From Flavobacteriales bacterium (GTDB lineage Bacteria > Bacteroidota > Bacteroidia > Flavobacteriales_E > Vicingaceae), in NCBI GenBank assembly GCA_020853105.1, contig JADYZM010000037.1, positions 1-41,906 of the forward strand: 41,906 nucleotides of DNA, written 5' to 3'. Each line of letters starts with the position of its first letter. The stretch's first letter is position 1. The position numbers and the translations under genes were made by a program. The notes beneath the pieces are model-generated. The model was given only the letters and a program-made list of their open reading frames with translations, did no database searches and was not told the DNA's origin. Shown here piece by piece: positions 32,774-40,374 of this stretch.

Positions 32774-34012
32774 ATGAAAGTATCATTCTATTTAAGAAAA
32801 GAAAAGATTAGTAAAGATGGAAATATGCCAATTGCACTTTTTATATCAGGTGATGGCGTGGTTTTTAGAAAAAATGTAAAAGCTGTTAAATGTAAATTAT
32901 CAGATTGGGATTCTAAGAAGGAAAGAATAAAACCTTGTAAGAAAGACGAAGATTATAATTTCTACATCGAATTTAATAAGAAAATTGACGAAGTTGAAAA
33001 TGAGATAAAAGAATTGTTTAGATACTTGTTGTTAAACAACATGACTTTATCTAAAGACGTTATTGTTCAAAAACTTGAAACAAATAGTTCAGCTTTAAAA
33101 ATTGCACCAGAATTTTTAAAAGTTTTTGATGAATTTATAGATTCAAATACTTCTACAAAAGCTGAAAGAACAATAACTGGTTACAGAACAACAAAGAATT
33201 TTATTGAAGATTTTCAAAATACAACTGTTTATAAATTACGAATTGAGGATATAAATCTTGATTTCTTTGATAAGTTCTGTGCTTATGCTTTTGAAGAAAG
33301 AAATACTAGTAATAATTACTTTTCAAAACTCATATCAATTTTAAAAACATTTCTAAAATGGGCAGAGGAAAGAGGAATTCATTCGAATAGGGATTATGTG
33401 AAATTTAAAGCTACTGAAGAAGATATCGAAGTAATACATTTGACTTATGATGAATTAATGAAACTCTATAAATTTAATTTTAAATCGGAGAAATTAAGTC
33501 AAGTAAGAGATGTTTATTGTTTTGGTTGTTTTACAGGATTGAGATATTCTGACATTGCAGCTTTAAAACCTCAGAATATAATTGGAGATTATATCAACTT
33601 AACTATCATAAAAACAAGAACAATTAATCATAACATTCCTCTTCTTAATCATGCAAAAGAAATACTCAACAAATACCGTGATACAATCTATTATCCACTT
33701 CCAGTAATTTCTTCTCAGAAAAACAATGATTACATAAAGGATTGCTGTGAAGAAGTAGGTATTGATACACCTATTACCATAACAAGATACATTGGAAGAA
33801 GAAGAATTGATAAAACTTTACCTAAATATAAGCTAATTACCAGTCATACTGCCAGGAAAACATTTATTACAAATTCTTTAATGTTAGGAATAAATGAACG
33901 TGTTGTGAGGAGTATTACAGGTCACAAGAAAGAATCAACCTTCAATAAATACGTGAAATTAACTGAAGAATATAAAAAGAATGAATTGAGTAATGCATGG
34001 AATAAAAAATAG
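32774..34012 (+). CDS. Tyrosine recombinase/integrase of the mobile element
   Basis: 412 residues, the full Bacteroidota CTn/IME integrase plan. An arm-binding domain (about 1-90: VSFYLRKEKISKDGNMPIAL, SDWDSKKERIK) is followed by a core-binding SAM-like domain (110-205) and the catalytic domain. The active residues are all visible: Arg257 (TGLRYSDIAALK), Lys280 (IIKTR), His358 and Arg361 (SHTARKTFITN), His384 (ITGHKK) and the nucleophile Tyr393 (FNKYVKL). It should integrate and excise the element at the tRNA end. It is the outermost gene, facing inward from the junction; the next gene follows after four bases. Confidence 0.93.
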   Translation: MKVSFYLRKEKISKDGNMPIALFISGDGVVFRKNVKAVKCKLSDWDSKKERIKPCKKDEDYNFYIEFNKKIDEVENEIKELFRYLLLNNMTLSKDVIVQKLETNSSALKIAPEFLKVFDEFIDSNTSTKAERTITGYRTTKNFIEDFQNTTVYKLRIEDINLDFFDKFCAYAFEERNTSNNYFSKLISILKTFLKWAEERGIHSNRDYVKFKATEEDIEVIHLTYDELMKLYKFNFKSEKLSQVRDVYCFGCFTGLRYSDIAALKPQNIIGDYINLTIIKTRTINHNIPLLNHAKEILNKYRDTIYYPLPVISSQKNNDYIKDCCEEVGIDTPITITRYIGRRRIDKTLPKYKLITSHTARKTFITNSLMLGINERVVRSITGHKKESTFNKYVKLTEEYKKNELSNAWNKK

Positions 34013-34016
34013 AATT

Positions 34017-35267
34017 ATGAACTACGAACACAGGGTTTCTCATTTAGATTTTTTTAAGAACAGTTTGTTGGATTATCATCAGTATAATTCAAACGAAAAA
34101 AATCATTTTAAAGCTCAGTCACTTTATTTCTTAAACTATAATGAATTATATTGTTTGAAAGATAATATTGATTTACTATCCGATAATCCAAGTAAACTAG
34201 ATATGTTAAATTGGTGGAATCTAACATCAACTCAATACGAAATAACTGAAAAATTTAAAAAAGAGATTAAAATTAAGTTTGAAGAAGATTTTAATAGAGC
34301 TAATTCTTGTCTAGATAACTTTAACCTAATTATATTTTGTATTTCAAAGCTATTTGAATTTCAAGGTTTATCAAATAGAAATGAGTATGAATCAATAATC
34401 TTTAACTTAAATTTTGAGATAATAAGATTAAGAACTGAAATTTATTCTGATGTAAAATCTAGTCCAGTTTTATCTGCATCTCAGTCTTTATCTATGTTCT
34501 TAATTGAATCGAAGGGAAAAGCAATTAATGTTTTTAAGAAAATACTTATAGAAGAAAGGAATAGAAAAAATGATGGTTATAAAACTATGTATCTCATGCC
34601 TTTAATTGAAAGTGTTAAAAGTAAATTAAAGATAGATTATCTTCCATATATTGAACTGCCAAGTGATAATGAAGAAAGAGTTTTGAAATTTAAAAAAAAT
34701 ATAGAATTTCAAGTATTAGAAAACATTACATTTCCTTTAGGGTTTCCTTTTAGAAAAGCTAAAATTATAAGTAAAACAAATATCCTTGATAAAACTGTGA
34801 TTACTTCAAAAGATGATTTTATTAAAACTCACTTTTTATTTTTTAAATTGGAGAATGTTGAATCATTTGAAAAACTGAAAATAGATAGGAATGTAATTGA
34901 AGACTTTTATACCATAATCACTGAATATTATCCTACTGAAGTCGATATTATTAGATTAAACAAGTCTAGAATGAAATTATGTGAATATTTTAACCTTACG
35001 GAAGGTAGTTCTAAGCAGTTTTTAATTTTTACTCGATTTCTGATAGAAGAAACCCAAATTATTCAACTATTAGAAATTGGAAGTGCTAAAAAATTGTGCA
35101 ATTTATATTCGGAATATTTCTATGATGTTTTTGATTTTAAAATAGATAAAATTAAATCTCATATTATAAGAACAGAATTTCATGAAAAATATATTGTAAA
35201 TTTTAAAAATAAGCCCATTTTTAAAGAATTAAAACCTTACAGTCATTACGGTATCACTCAGGTGTAG
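34017..35267 (+). CDS. Unknown 416-residue protein behind the integrase
   Basis: Not recognised. The preferred start is ATG 34017, four bases after the integrase stop; an ATG at 33993 would overlap the integrase by 20 bases. The protein is rich in Lys, Asn, Ile and Phe, cytoplasmic, and mostly helical by composition. Its N-terminus (LDFFKNSLLDYHQY, then SLYFLNYNELYCLKDN) faintly recalls RteC-type excision regulators, but the RteC C-terminal pattern is not there. The C-terminal third (YFNLTEGSSKQFLIFTRFLIEE) looks like a helical bundle. Tight linkage to the integrase suggests a role in integration, excision or their control; this is inference. Confidence 0.75.
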   Translation: MNYEHRVSHLDFFKNSLLDYHQYNSNEKNHFKAQSLYFLNYNELYCLKDNIDLLSDNPSKLDMLNWWNLTSTQYEITEKFKKEIKIKFEEDFNRANSCLDNFNLIIFCISKLFEFQGLSNRNEYESIIFNLNFEIIRLRTEIYSDVKSSPVLSASQSLSMFLIESKGKAINVFKKILIEERNRKNDGYKTMYLMPLIESVKSKLKIDYLPYIELPSDNEERVLKFKKNIEFQVLENITFPLGFPFRKAKIISKTNILDKTVITSKDDFIKTHFLFFKLENVESFEKLKIDRNVIEDFYTIITEYYPTEVDIIRLNKSRMKLCEYFNLTEGSSKQFLIFTRFLIEETQIIQLLEIGSAKKLCNLYSEYFYDVFDFKIDKIKSHIIRTEFHEKYIVNFKNKPIFKELKPYSHYGITQV

Positions 35268-35334
35268 CGAGTGTACGGCATTTTATCAAACTTATACAAA
35301 ACTTTGTCCCATAAACATTTAAAAAAGTTAAAAT

Positions 35335-35637
35335 ATGGGAAACTTACTTTACACACATGACAAGAACGATTTAGAAAAAATTGTTCGAATGGTAGTTAGT
35401 GAAATTCGAAAAACAGAGTCTTTCAATTCTGAGGCTAACATTCCTGAAGATGATAGGTTAACTCAAAAACAAGCAGCAGCTTTTTATGGAAAATCGATCC
35501 CAACATTAATAAAATATCGAAAGAAATACAATATACCTTATTACCAAATGGGAGAAGGTACTTTCGTGTTTTACAGTAAAAAAGAATTACTAGAGGCTGC
35601 ACGAAAAAATCCTCAGATAGCTAATTCTAGAAAATAA
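35335..35637 (+). CDS. Excisionase-like helix-turn-helix protein
   Basis: 100 residues. After a helical N-terminus (DLEKIVRMVVSEIRKTESF) comes a winged HTH of the HTH_17/excisionase type: LTQKQAAAFYGKSIPTLIKY as the HTH, then the wing IPYYQMGEGTFVFYSKKELLEAA. In Bacteroidota mobile elements this type serves as a recombination directionality factor or as a regulator of replication and mobilization genes. It lies between the integrase pair and the VapE-type gene. A hairpin sits just after its stop. Confidence 0.82.
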   Translation: MGNLLYTHDKNDLEKIVRMVVSEIRKTESFNSEANIPEDDRLTQKQAAAFYGKSIPTLIKYRKKYNIPYYQMGEGTFVFYSKKELLEAARKNPQIANSRK

Positions 35638-35639
35638 AA

Positions 35640-35661
35640 AAGCATAGTCCCCACTATGCTT
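35640..35661. terminator. Hairpin after the HTH gene
   Basis: AAGCATAGT and ACTATGCTT form a perfect 9-bp stem with a CCCC loop, two bases behind the stop codon. The + strand side lacks a T run (TAAAAATC follows), while the - strand side has TTTTTTTATTTT. It may act in either direction or only stabilise the mRNA end. Confidence 0.45.
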
Positions 35662-35725
35662 AAAAATCTTAAACTATAATACTGATAAAGAAGAAGATTA
35701 ATGTAAAGTTACTCTTTTTCTGCTA

Positions 35726-36943
35726 ATGTTTTTTGTTATGAAAGAGAATAAATCAATTTATGAATTAAAGAATCAAAAATCCAACACAAAATATGATGAA
35801 GTGATAGCATTTATTGAGAAAAATTATGAATTGAAATACGATATTATTTCACAAGAATATTTGATAAAATCAAAGAGTTCAGCCAGTTCAGATGATTTTC
35901 AAGAACTAAATATTAACTCATTTATTATAACACTCTCAAAAGCAAATATTGATTTTGCGATAGACAAACTTTTGATTTTATTGAACTCAAGTTTCATCAA
36001 TCAAGTAAATCCAATAATAGAATACTTCGAATCTTTGTCGGAATGGGATTCTGAAGACCATATTTCTAAATTATTATCCTATGTTCCAGTTCTTGATAAG
36101 GAAGAATTTGAATACCATTTCAAGAAATGGATTGCTAGAGTTGTAAAATGTGCATTAGAGCCGAATTTTTTCAATAAACAGGCTTTAATTCTATATAGCC
36201 CTAACCAATCTGCTGGAAAAACAAGTTTTTGTAGGTTTTTGTGCCCTCCTGAATTAAATAAATATTTCAGTGAAGAAATATCACTCGATAAAGACGGTAG
36301 AATTCAACTCTGCAAAAATATCTTGATTAACTTGGAAGAACTTCAAGTCTTAGCTAAAAAAGAAGTGAATAGCTTAAAATCTCATTTTTCAAAAACTCAG
36401 ATTAATGAAAGACTTCCTTATGGTAGAAAAAATACTAGACTTACTAGAATATGTTCATTCATTGGCTCTACTAATCAAACGTCATTTTTAACTGATGAAA
36501 CGGGGTCTGTTCGGTGGCTTATATTCCACGTAATTGATTCATTAAACTTCAACTATAGTAATGAAGTTAATATTGATAGAGTATGGAGTCAGGCTTATCA
36601 TCTTGCATATAAAGAAAAATCTTTTAATCCAGAACTGACACTAAAGGACATTGAAGAAAACGAGATTAGAAACAAGAAGTATTCATCTTTGACCACAGAA
36701 CAAGAATTGATTGCTAAATACTACGATAGAAGTACTGATATAGCTCATTTTGTTACGGCTTCAGATGTTTTAATTAAGCTCAATACTTTAAATCTTAAAC
36801 TTAATCAGGTAAATATTGGAAAGGCATTTTCCGGATTTGGATATGAAAGGACTAAACACAGCACGAGACAAGTATATGGATATCTAGCCAAATGCAGATT
36901 TGTAGATTCTCCTTGGGAAATTGAAAATAACATAAAAAAATAA
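35726..36943 (+). CDS. VapE-type P-loop ATPase, probable replication protein
   Basis: 405 residues (400 or so if the ATG at 35738, MKENKSIYEL, is used). The N-terminal part (WDSEDHISKLLSYVP) and WIARVVKCALEP lead into a virulence-associated-E-like AAA/SF3 ATPase: Walker A YSPNQSAGKTSF (Lys165), Walker B ILINLEEL, a SFIGSTNQ sensor strand and GSVRWLIF with a likely arginine finger (Arg263). A C-terminal winged-helix-like part follows. VapE proteins in satellites and islands are thought to act as replicative helicases. Here the gene sits directly before an iteron-like array, which supports a replication-initiator role. No primase domain is fused. Confidence 0.82.
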   Translation: MFFVMKENKSIYELKNQKSNTKYDEVIAFIEKNYELKYDIISQEYLIKSKSSASSDDFQELNINSFIITLSKANIDFAIDKLLILLNSSFINQVNPIIEYFESLSEWDSEDHISKLLSYVPVLDKEEFEYHFKKWIARVVKCALEPNFFNKQALILYSPNQSAGKTSFCRFLCPPELNKYFSEEISLDKDGRIQLCKNILINLEELQVLAKKEVNSLKSHFSKTQINERLPYGRKNTRLTRICSFIGSTNQTSFLTDETGSVRWLIFHVIDSLNFNYSNEVNIDRVWSQAYHLAYKEKSFNPELTLKDIEENEIRNKKYSSLTTEQELIAKYYDRSTDIAHFVTASDVLIKLNTLNLKLNQVNIGKAFSGFGYERTKHSTRQVYGYLAKCRFVDSPWEIENNIKK

Positions 36944-36948
36944 TTTTA

Positions 36949-37129
36949 GTTACCTATATAACTCAAAACCTATGATACACTATAATTTGAACAGGTAACT
37001 TAATAATAAAACAACTTACCTAAATCTTACCTAGATTACCTTAATTGTTTAGGTAAGAATGGTAAGTAAAAAATCAAATATTACCCAGCAGTAATTTATT
37101 GATAATCAAATTTTAGGTAAGAAGGTAAG
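36949..37129. repeat. Iteron-like AGGTAAG/CTTACCT array
   Basis: Cores: TTACCT at 36950, AGGTAA at 36993, CTTACCT at 37015 and 37026, ATTACCT at 37035, AGGTAAG at 37051, TGGTAAG at 37060, AGGTAAG at 37115 and 37123. The middle copies are spaced 11, 9, 9 and 8 bases, close to one helical turn, and form two opposed clusters around 37043-37050. This looks like binding sites for an initiator or regulator. Confidence 0.6.
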
Positions 37130-37155
37130 TGAAATTGATGAAAATTTAGAAGAAA

Positions 37156-37196
37156 GGCTTTAGGAAAAAAAGCTATTCCATTTTTTTCCTAAAGCC
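37156..37196. repeat. Perfect 16-bp inverted repeat
   Basis: GGCTTTAGGAAAAAAA (37156-37171) and its exact complement (37181-37196) flank the nine-base loop GCTATTCCA. Arms begin GC-rich and end in A7/T7. It could be a terminator for the VapE-type gene (213 bases after the stop) or part of the origin. Confidence 0.7.
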
Positions 37197-37261
37197 AAAG
37201 ATTAACCATGTTAAATGAAGTGAATAAATAGATAGAAATATTTTATTACAAAGATAATTTG

Positions 37262-37305
37262 CAAGTCATGTTTTTAGAGGTTCAAAACCCTGTAAAAACG
37301 ACTTG
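37262..37305. other. Candidate oriT: nested inverted repeat before mobC
   Basis: The outer arms CAAGTC..TTTTTA and TAAAAACGACTTG pair except for a two-base bulge (AT) in the left arm. An inner GGTT-CAA-AACC is nested between them. The element ends 35 bases before the mobC start. Inverted repeats next to the nick site, directly upstream of the mobilization operon, are the usual oriT layout in Bacteroidota mobilizable elements. The nick site itself cannot be seen. Confidence 0.45.
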
Positions 37306-37339
37306 ATATTCGCTTTCAGCTCATATAGAAAAAGAAAAA

Positions 37340-37726
37340 ATGGAAACGACATATAAAAAAAATAAAGGAGGTAGACCTCCAATTATTTCATCTGAAAAGA
37401 AAATTTTTAAGTTGTATTGTTATTTAGACCAAACAGAAAAAGATGCGTATTTAATGTTCAAAAAAGACAATGTAGGCAATAACAGTTTTCACTTAAAAAA
37501 TGCTTTAATGCAATACGTGGGTTCAGCACCTCAAAAAACAAAAATCAATAAAGATGCAATAAGGGTAATAGGAGAGCTGAACAAACTAGCTTCAAACTTA
37601 AATCAAATTGCAAAACACTTAAACAGAGGGCTGAATTTAGACGGAGCTTCTACCATTGAGTTTTTAAAAAATCAAAAACAAGCATTGCGTTTAATCTCAG
37701 AAATTAAAGAAACCATAACAAAATAA
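37340..37726 (+). CDS. mobC: MobC-like relaxosome accessory protein
   Basis: 128 residues. The basic start KKNKGGRPPIISSEKK, the small ribbon-helix-helix-like KLYCYLDQTEKDAYLMF region, and the conserved ELNKLASNLNQIAKHLNRG motif are diagnostic of the MobC family. MobC binds oriT and helps the relaxase nick. The gene starts 35 bases after the nested inverted repeat and ends one base before the next gene, so it heads the mob operon. Symbol used in the family sense. Confidence 0.85.
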   Translation: METTYKKNKGGRPPIISSEKKIFKLYCYLDQTEKDAYLMFKKDNVGNNSFHLKNALMQYVGSAPQKTKINKDAIRVIGELNKLASNLNQIAKHLNRGLNLDGASTIEFLKNQKQALRLISEIKETITK

Positions 37727-37727
37727 G

Positions 37728-38381
37728 ATGGCAACAATTGATGATTTAGTTAGAAAGCTAGATGATGTCCATTCATCTACAGAAACAACAGAAGGTATTT
37801 TAGCTGAAGTACTGGACAAGTTAAACGAAGTTCAAAAAGCTATTCAAACCAATGAATTTGAAAACCCAATTGAAAACGAAACGCTTACCAAATTAGCAGC
37901 ATTAGAAAGAACGCTACATCTAGTTCTAGAAAACAAACCTCTTATATCAGAGCTACATGCTTTAAAACTTCAGTTGGAGAGGTGGTTTTCAAAATCTCAA
38001 GAAGCAGCTAAAAATATTGTGGTGTTTGGTGGAAACAATGCAATTGTTCGTTACCATCAAATTATGTTAGGTTTCGGCATCATAGTTTTAGTGAAATTGG
38101 GTTTTGATTACATTCCAAATTATTTGATTCAGAAACAGCAGCTCGAACAGGAATTTGTAATGTACAAAACCTATGCTGAAACACATCAATTAAATGAGTT
38201 TTACCAAACAAAAAGTACTCAACACTTCGACAGCTTGATGGATTCAATCAAAAACCAATCAATTGAATTTAATACGAAGTATCAAAAGCTCATTGAATTT
38301 TGGAACAAAGAACATGAAAAAGTTGTTTTAGAGCAGCAAATTGAACAGAACAAACAACGATTAAAACAACTGGAGAAATGA
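37728..38381 (+). CDS. Membrane coiled-coil protein of the mob operon
   Basis: 217 residues. An N-terminal acidic, helical part (IDDLVRKLDDVHSSTETTEG, with KLNEVQKAIQ) precedes one clear membrane helix (IMLGFGIIVLVKLGFDYI) near residue 110-127 and a long C-terminal coiled coil ending IEQNKQRLKQLEK. No enzyme motif. It lies exactly between mobC and the relaxase, one base after the former and overlapping the latter by four bases. A membrane anchor or docking factor for the relaxosome (MobB-like in position) is likely but is inferred from context. Confidence 0.75.
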   Translation: MATIDDLVRKLDDVHSSTETTEGILAEVLDKLNEVQKAIQTNEFENPIENETLTKLAALERTLHLVLENKPLISELHALKLQLERWFSKSQEAAKNIVVFGGNNAIVRYHQIMLGFGIIVLVKLGFDYIPNYLIQKQQLEQEFVMYKTYAETHQLNEFYQTKSTQHFDSLMDSIKNQSIEFNTKYQKLIEFWNKEHEKVVLEQQIEQNKQRLKQLEK

Positions 38382-39262
38382 TTTGTAAAATGGCAATTAT
38401 TGCAGAGCAGCATACTCTAAATTCGTTAGAATATGCTGAACGTGGCGGAGAGCAACTTTACACCAACAACGTGTTTGGTTCTCCAAAAGAAATTTTCAAC
38501 GACTTTAAATTGATACAAGATTTAAACGATAGAGCCAAAAACAAAAGCATTCATGCTATTTTATCCTTTAATCCAAACGATGATATGCAAAGATTAACCA
38601 AACAGGACTTGATTGACATAGCAAATAAATATCTGGAAAAACACGGTTTTAACGACAACCAAGCTGCCGTTTACTTGCATAATGATAAGGCACATTTACA
38701 TCTGCATATTGTAGCTAATAGAATTAAAATGGACGGAATTTGTGTTAGTTCCTCAAACAATTACTTCAAGAATTTGGAATTTGCCAAAGAAATGGAGAAC
38801 CAATATCAGTTGATTAAAACCAATAGAAAAGAAAAAGGTGTCGATTTTGTAAAGGACAGTCAAAGAGCCAATCAAATTAAAGCCAAAATCGACAATGCCC
38901 TTTTAAATAGTACAACAATGGACGAGTTTTGCAAACACATGAAAAACATGAATGTATTGGTTTTAAGAGGACGTGGTATAGCCTTTGTAGATGGTTCGGG
39001 GGCTAAGTTCAAAGGTTCAGAAATTGGCAGGGAGTATTCTCTAATGGGTATTGAAAAACAACTTAATCAAACAACATCAATAACGTATATTAATCATGAA
39101 CCTGAAGCGAAACTAACGGTTGAACCAAAAGTTGAAAATCAAAACGATTTAACTGATACTATTTCATCTTTTTACATAAACCCTAAACACTACAAAAGTG
39201 GGGAGGACGACGAGGAAGAGGATGCAAGGTTCAAGAAAAAAAGAAGAGGACTTGGGAGATAA
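38378..39262 (+). CDS. mobA: Relaxase/mobilization nuclease (MOBP-like)
   Basis: 294 residues. It has the HUH relaxase core: candidate nucleophile Tyr19 in NSLEYAERGG, the LSFNPNDD block and the three-His metal motif HNDKAHLHLHIVANRIKMDG (His101, His106, His108, His110). It should nick oriT and lead the transferred strand. The C-terminus is short and highly charged (acidic run then KKKRRGLGR), with no fused helicase or primase. The start overlaps the preceding stop (ATGA); an internal ATG at 38390 is also possible. Without type IV secretion genes here, transfer depends on a helper. Confidence 0.9.
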   Translation: MICKMAIIAEQHTLNSLEYAERGGEQLYTNNVFGSPKEIFNDFKLIQDLNDRAKNKSIHAILSFNPNDDMQRLTKQDLIDIANKYLEKHGFNDNQAAVYLHNDKAHLHLHIVANRIKMDGICVSSSNNYFKNLEFAKEMENQYQLIKTNRKEKGVDFVKDSQRANQIKAKIDNALLNSTTMDEFCKHMKNMNVLVLRGRGIAFVDGSGAKFKGSEIGREYSLMGIEKQLNQTTSITYINHEPEAKLTVEPKVENQNDLTDTISSFYINPKHYKSGEDDEEEDARFKKKRRGLGR

Positions 39263-39286
39263 TTTTTTTAAATGAACTTACTTTAT

Positions 39287-39502
39287 CTAAAAATTCAATA
39301 ATTCAAGAATTGAAATATCTAAACCAGCAGCTATTTTTCTAAGCATATTAATGGTACTGTTAACCCTACCGCTTTCAATTCTTCTAAGAGCAGAATCTTC
39401 TATACCTATTTTATCAGCTAAATCTATTTGACGCATTGATTTTTCAATACGCAACTCTTTAATCCTTTTGCCTAGCTTTTCAAGGTATAATTTATCTTCC
39501 AT
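39287..39502 (-). CDS. XRE-family HTH regulator
   Basis: 71 residues, a stand-alone Cro/CI-type helix-turn-helix: LGKRIKELRIEKSMRQIDLA, then ADKIGIEDSALRRIESGR and the family close NMLRKIAAGLDISILELLNF. It is divergent from a lipoprotein gene, and the intergenic region holds a perfect 9-bp-arm palindrome that overlaps the lipoprotein promoter. It is therefore probably an autorepressor and regulator of the cargo pair. No toxin partner is evident, so a toxin-antitoxin role is not claimed. Confidence 0.88.
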   Translation of the reverse strand: MEDKLYLEKLGKRIKELRIEKSMRQIDLADKIGIEDSALRRIESGRVNSTINMLRKIAAGLDISILELLNF

Positions 39503-39532
39503 ACCTTAAAAATCAGTCTTATTATAAAATCA

Positions 39533-39556
39533 ATATAGAACGTATATGTTCTATAT
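39533..39556. promoter_or_regulatory. Palindromic operator between XRE and lipoprotein genes
   Basis: ATATAGAAC and GTTCTATAT are exact complements around GTATAT, 24 bases in all. Size and symmetry fit a dimeric XRE repressor. The right arm lies at the -33 region of the lipoprotein promoter. Confidence 0.7.
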
Positions 39557-39569
39557 GGTAAAATCTTAT

Positions 39570-39577
39570 TATATTTG
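39570..39577 (+). promoter_or_regulatory. -7 element of the cargo lipoprotein gene
   Basis: TATATTTG matches TAnnTTTG exactly, 24 bases before the ATG. The -33 position (around 39548) falls in the palindrome, where GTTC stands in place of TTG. Confidence 0.55.
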
Positions 39578-39601
39578 CGATAATAATCTGAATAGAAAAA
39601 A

Positions 39602-39946
39602 ATGAATTTAAAAAATAGTGTTTTTGGGGTTCTAGTTACCATTTTGATTAGCTCATGTTCGACTAGTCCAATGGAAAGAAATTTTAGTGAAGATAATTTT
39701 GACAAAGACGCACTTGAATTGAAAGAGATTCTTACAAAAGAAAAATTCGATTTGCTGACAAAATACGTATTCTTAAAAGGAGTAGGAGGAGGCGATATGT
39801 CTAACCAAACTTATAGTGATTTATTAAAAGAGGCTTATGATTTTAAGAAGGAGGAAGAGGAGAAATTACGCAAGGAAAAAGAACTAAAAGAAGAGAAGTA
39901 CAAGCAAATGGTTAATGAAATGTACGAACAATTAAAAGACAAATAA
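39602..39946 (+). CDS. Small lipoprotein, cargo of the mobile element
   Basis: 114 residues. A short signal ends in the lipobox TILISSC (Cys19). The mature part is polar, with a helical region (ALELKEILTKEKFDLLTKYVF), a GVGGGDMSN turn and a very charged C-terminal coiled coil (KKEEEEKLRKEKELKEEKYK). Not recognised. It is transcribed divergently from the XRE regulator and shares a probable transcript with the next gene (three-base gap). Confidence 0.72.
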   Translation: MNLKNSVFGVLVTILISSCSTSPMERNFSEDNFDKDALELKEILTKEKFDLLTKYVFLKGVGGGDMSNQTYSDLLKEAYDFKKEEEEKLRKEKELKEEKYKQMVNEMYEQLKDK

Positions 39947-39949
39947 ACG

Positions 39950-40369
39950 ATGAATCATTTTATTAAAATAATGTTGTTTTTGGTTGTTGTTTCAAATTCA
40001 ATATCAACATACGGACAAGAAAATAACCACCCACAAACAAAAGAATATGCTTCGGTATACGTGAAAATATTTTATCAAGGCGATATTGTTTTCTACGATA
40101 CAAAAGGAGCTTCCCAATCCCCTTTATTGATTATGCCTGATGGAAAAAAATACATCATTAAAAAAGATATGGATAAAGATAAGGTAGTCGATTTTGTAAA
40201 TTCTAATGAGATTATAAATTTTATGGCTAGGTTTGGTTGGGAAGTAAATAATTCTACCATTCTTCCCTACGAAGGAGGAATTGGAAATGATTCAAAAAGT
40301 GTACTTGTAAATACCAACCACTACTTTCAGAAAATCACATTTGAGAGGACTTTCGTCAATTCTAAATAA
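39950..40369 (+). CDS. Unknown exported protein, cargo of the mobile element
   Basis: 139 residues. A signal peptide (IKIMLFLVVVSNSISTYGQ) precedes a single strand-rich domain: SVYVKIFYQGDIVFYDTKG, LLIMPDGKKYIIKKD, INFMARFGWEVNN. The 'F-M-A-x-x-G-W-E-V' segment is a common motif in small Bacteroidota exported proteins. It has no recognised family. It follows the lipoprotein gene by three bases and should be under the same XRE operator. It converges on the phosphatase gene, five bases apart. Confidence 0.7.
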   Translation: MNHFIKIMLFLVVVSNSISTYGQENNHPQTKEYASVYVKIFYQGDIVFYDTKGASQSPLLIMPDGKKYIIKKDMDKDKVVDFVNSNEIINFMARFGWEVNNSTILPYEGGIGNDSKSVLVNTNHYFQKITFERTFVNSK

Positions 40370-40374
40370 TACAT

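Larger units (their letters stand above)
36944..37339. other. Non-coding control region of the element (candidate oriV/oriT)
   Basis: 396 bases without a credible gene between the VapE-type gene and mobC. It holds at least eight copies of a 6-7-base AGGTAAG/CTTACCT core, a perfect 16-bp inverted repeat and a second nested inverted repeat just ahead of mobC. The order replication protein, repeats, inverted repeats, mob genes fits a combined replication and transfer origin. Each part is listed separately. Confidence 0.55.

Noticed and set aside
34017..35267. RteC-type excision regulator
   Set aside because: Only a faint N-terminal likeness; the conserved C-terminal pattern of RteC is not present and the protein is much longer.
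39472..39705. Open frame on the - strand spanning the XRE-lipoprotein intergenic region
   Set aside because: It overlaps the operator, the lipoprotein start and the XRE start; composition is random (Lys/Tyr/Phe-rich).
39287..39946. Toxin-antitoxin pair (XRE with divergent gene)
   Set aside because: The divergent partner is a lipoprotein with a lipobox and coiled coil, not a toxin fold.
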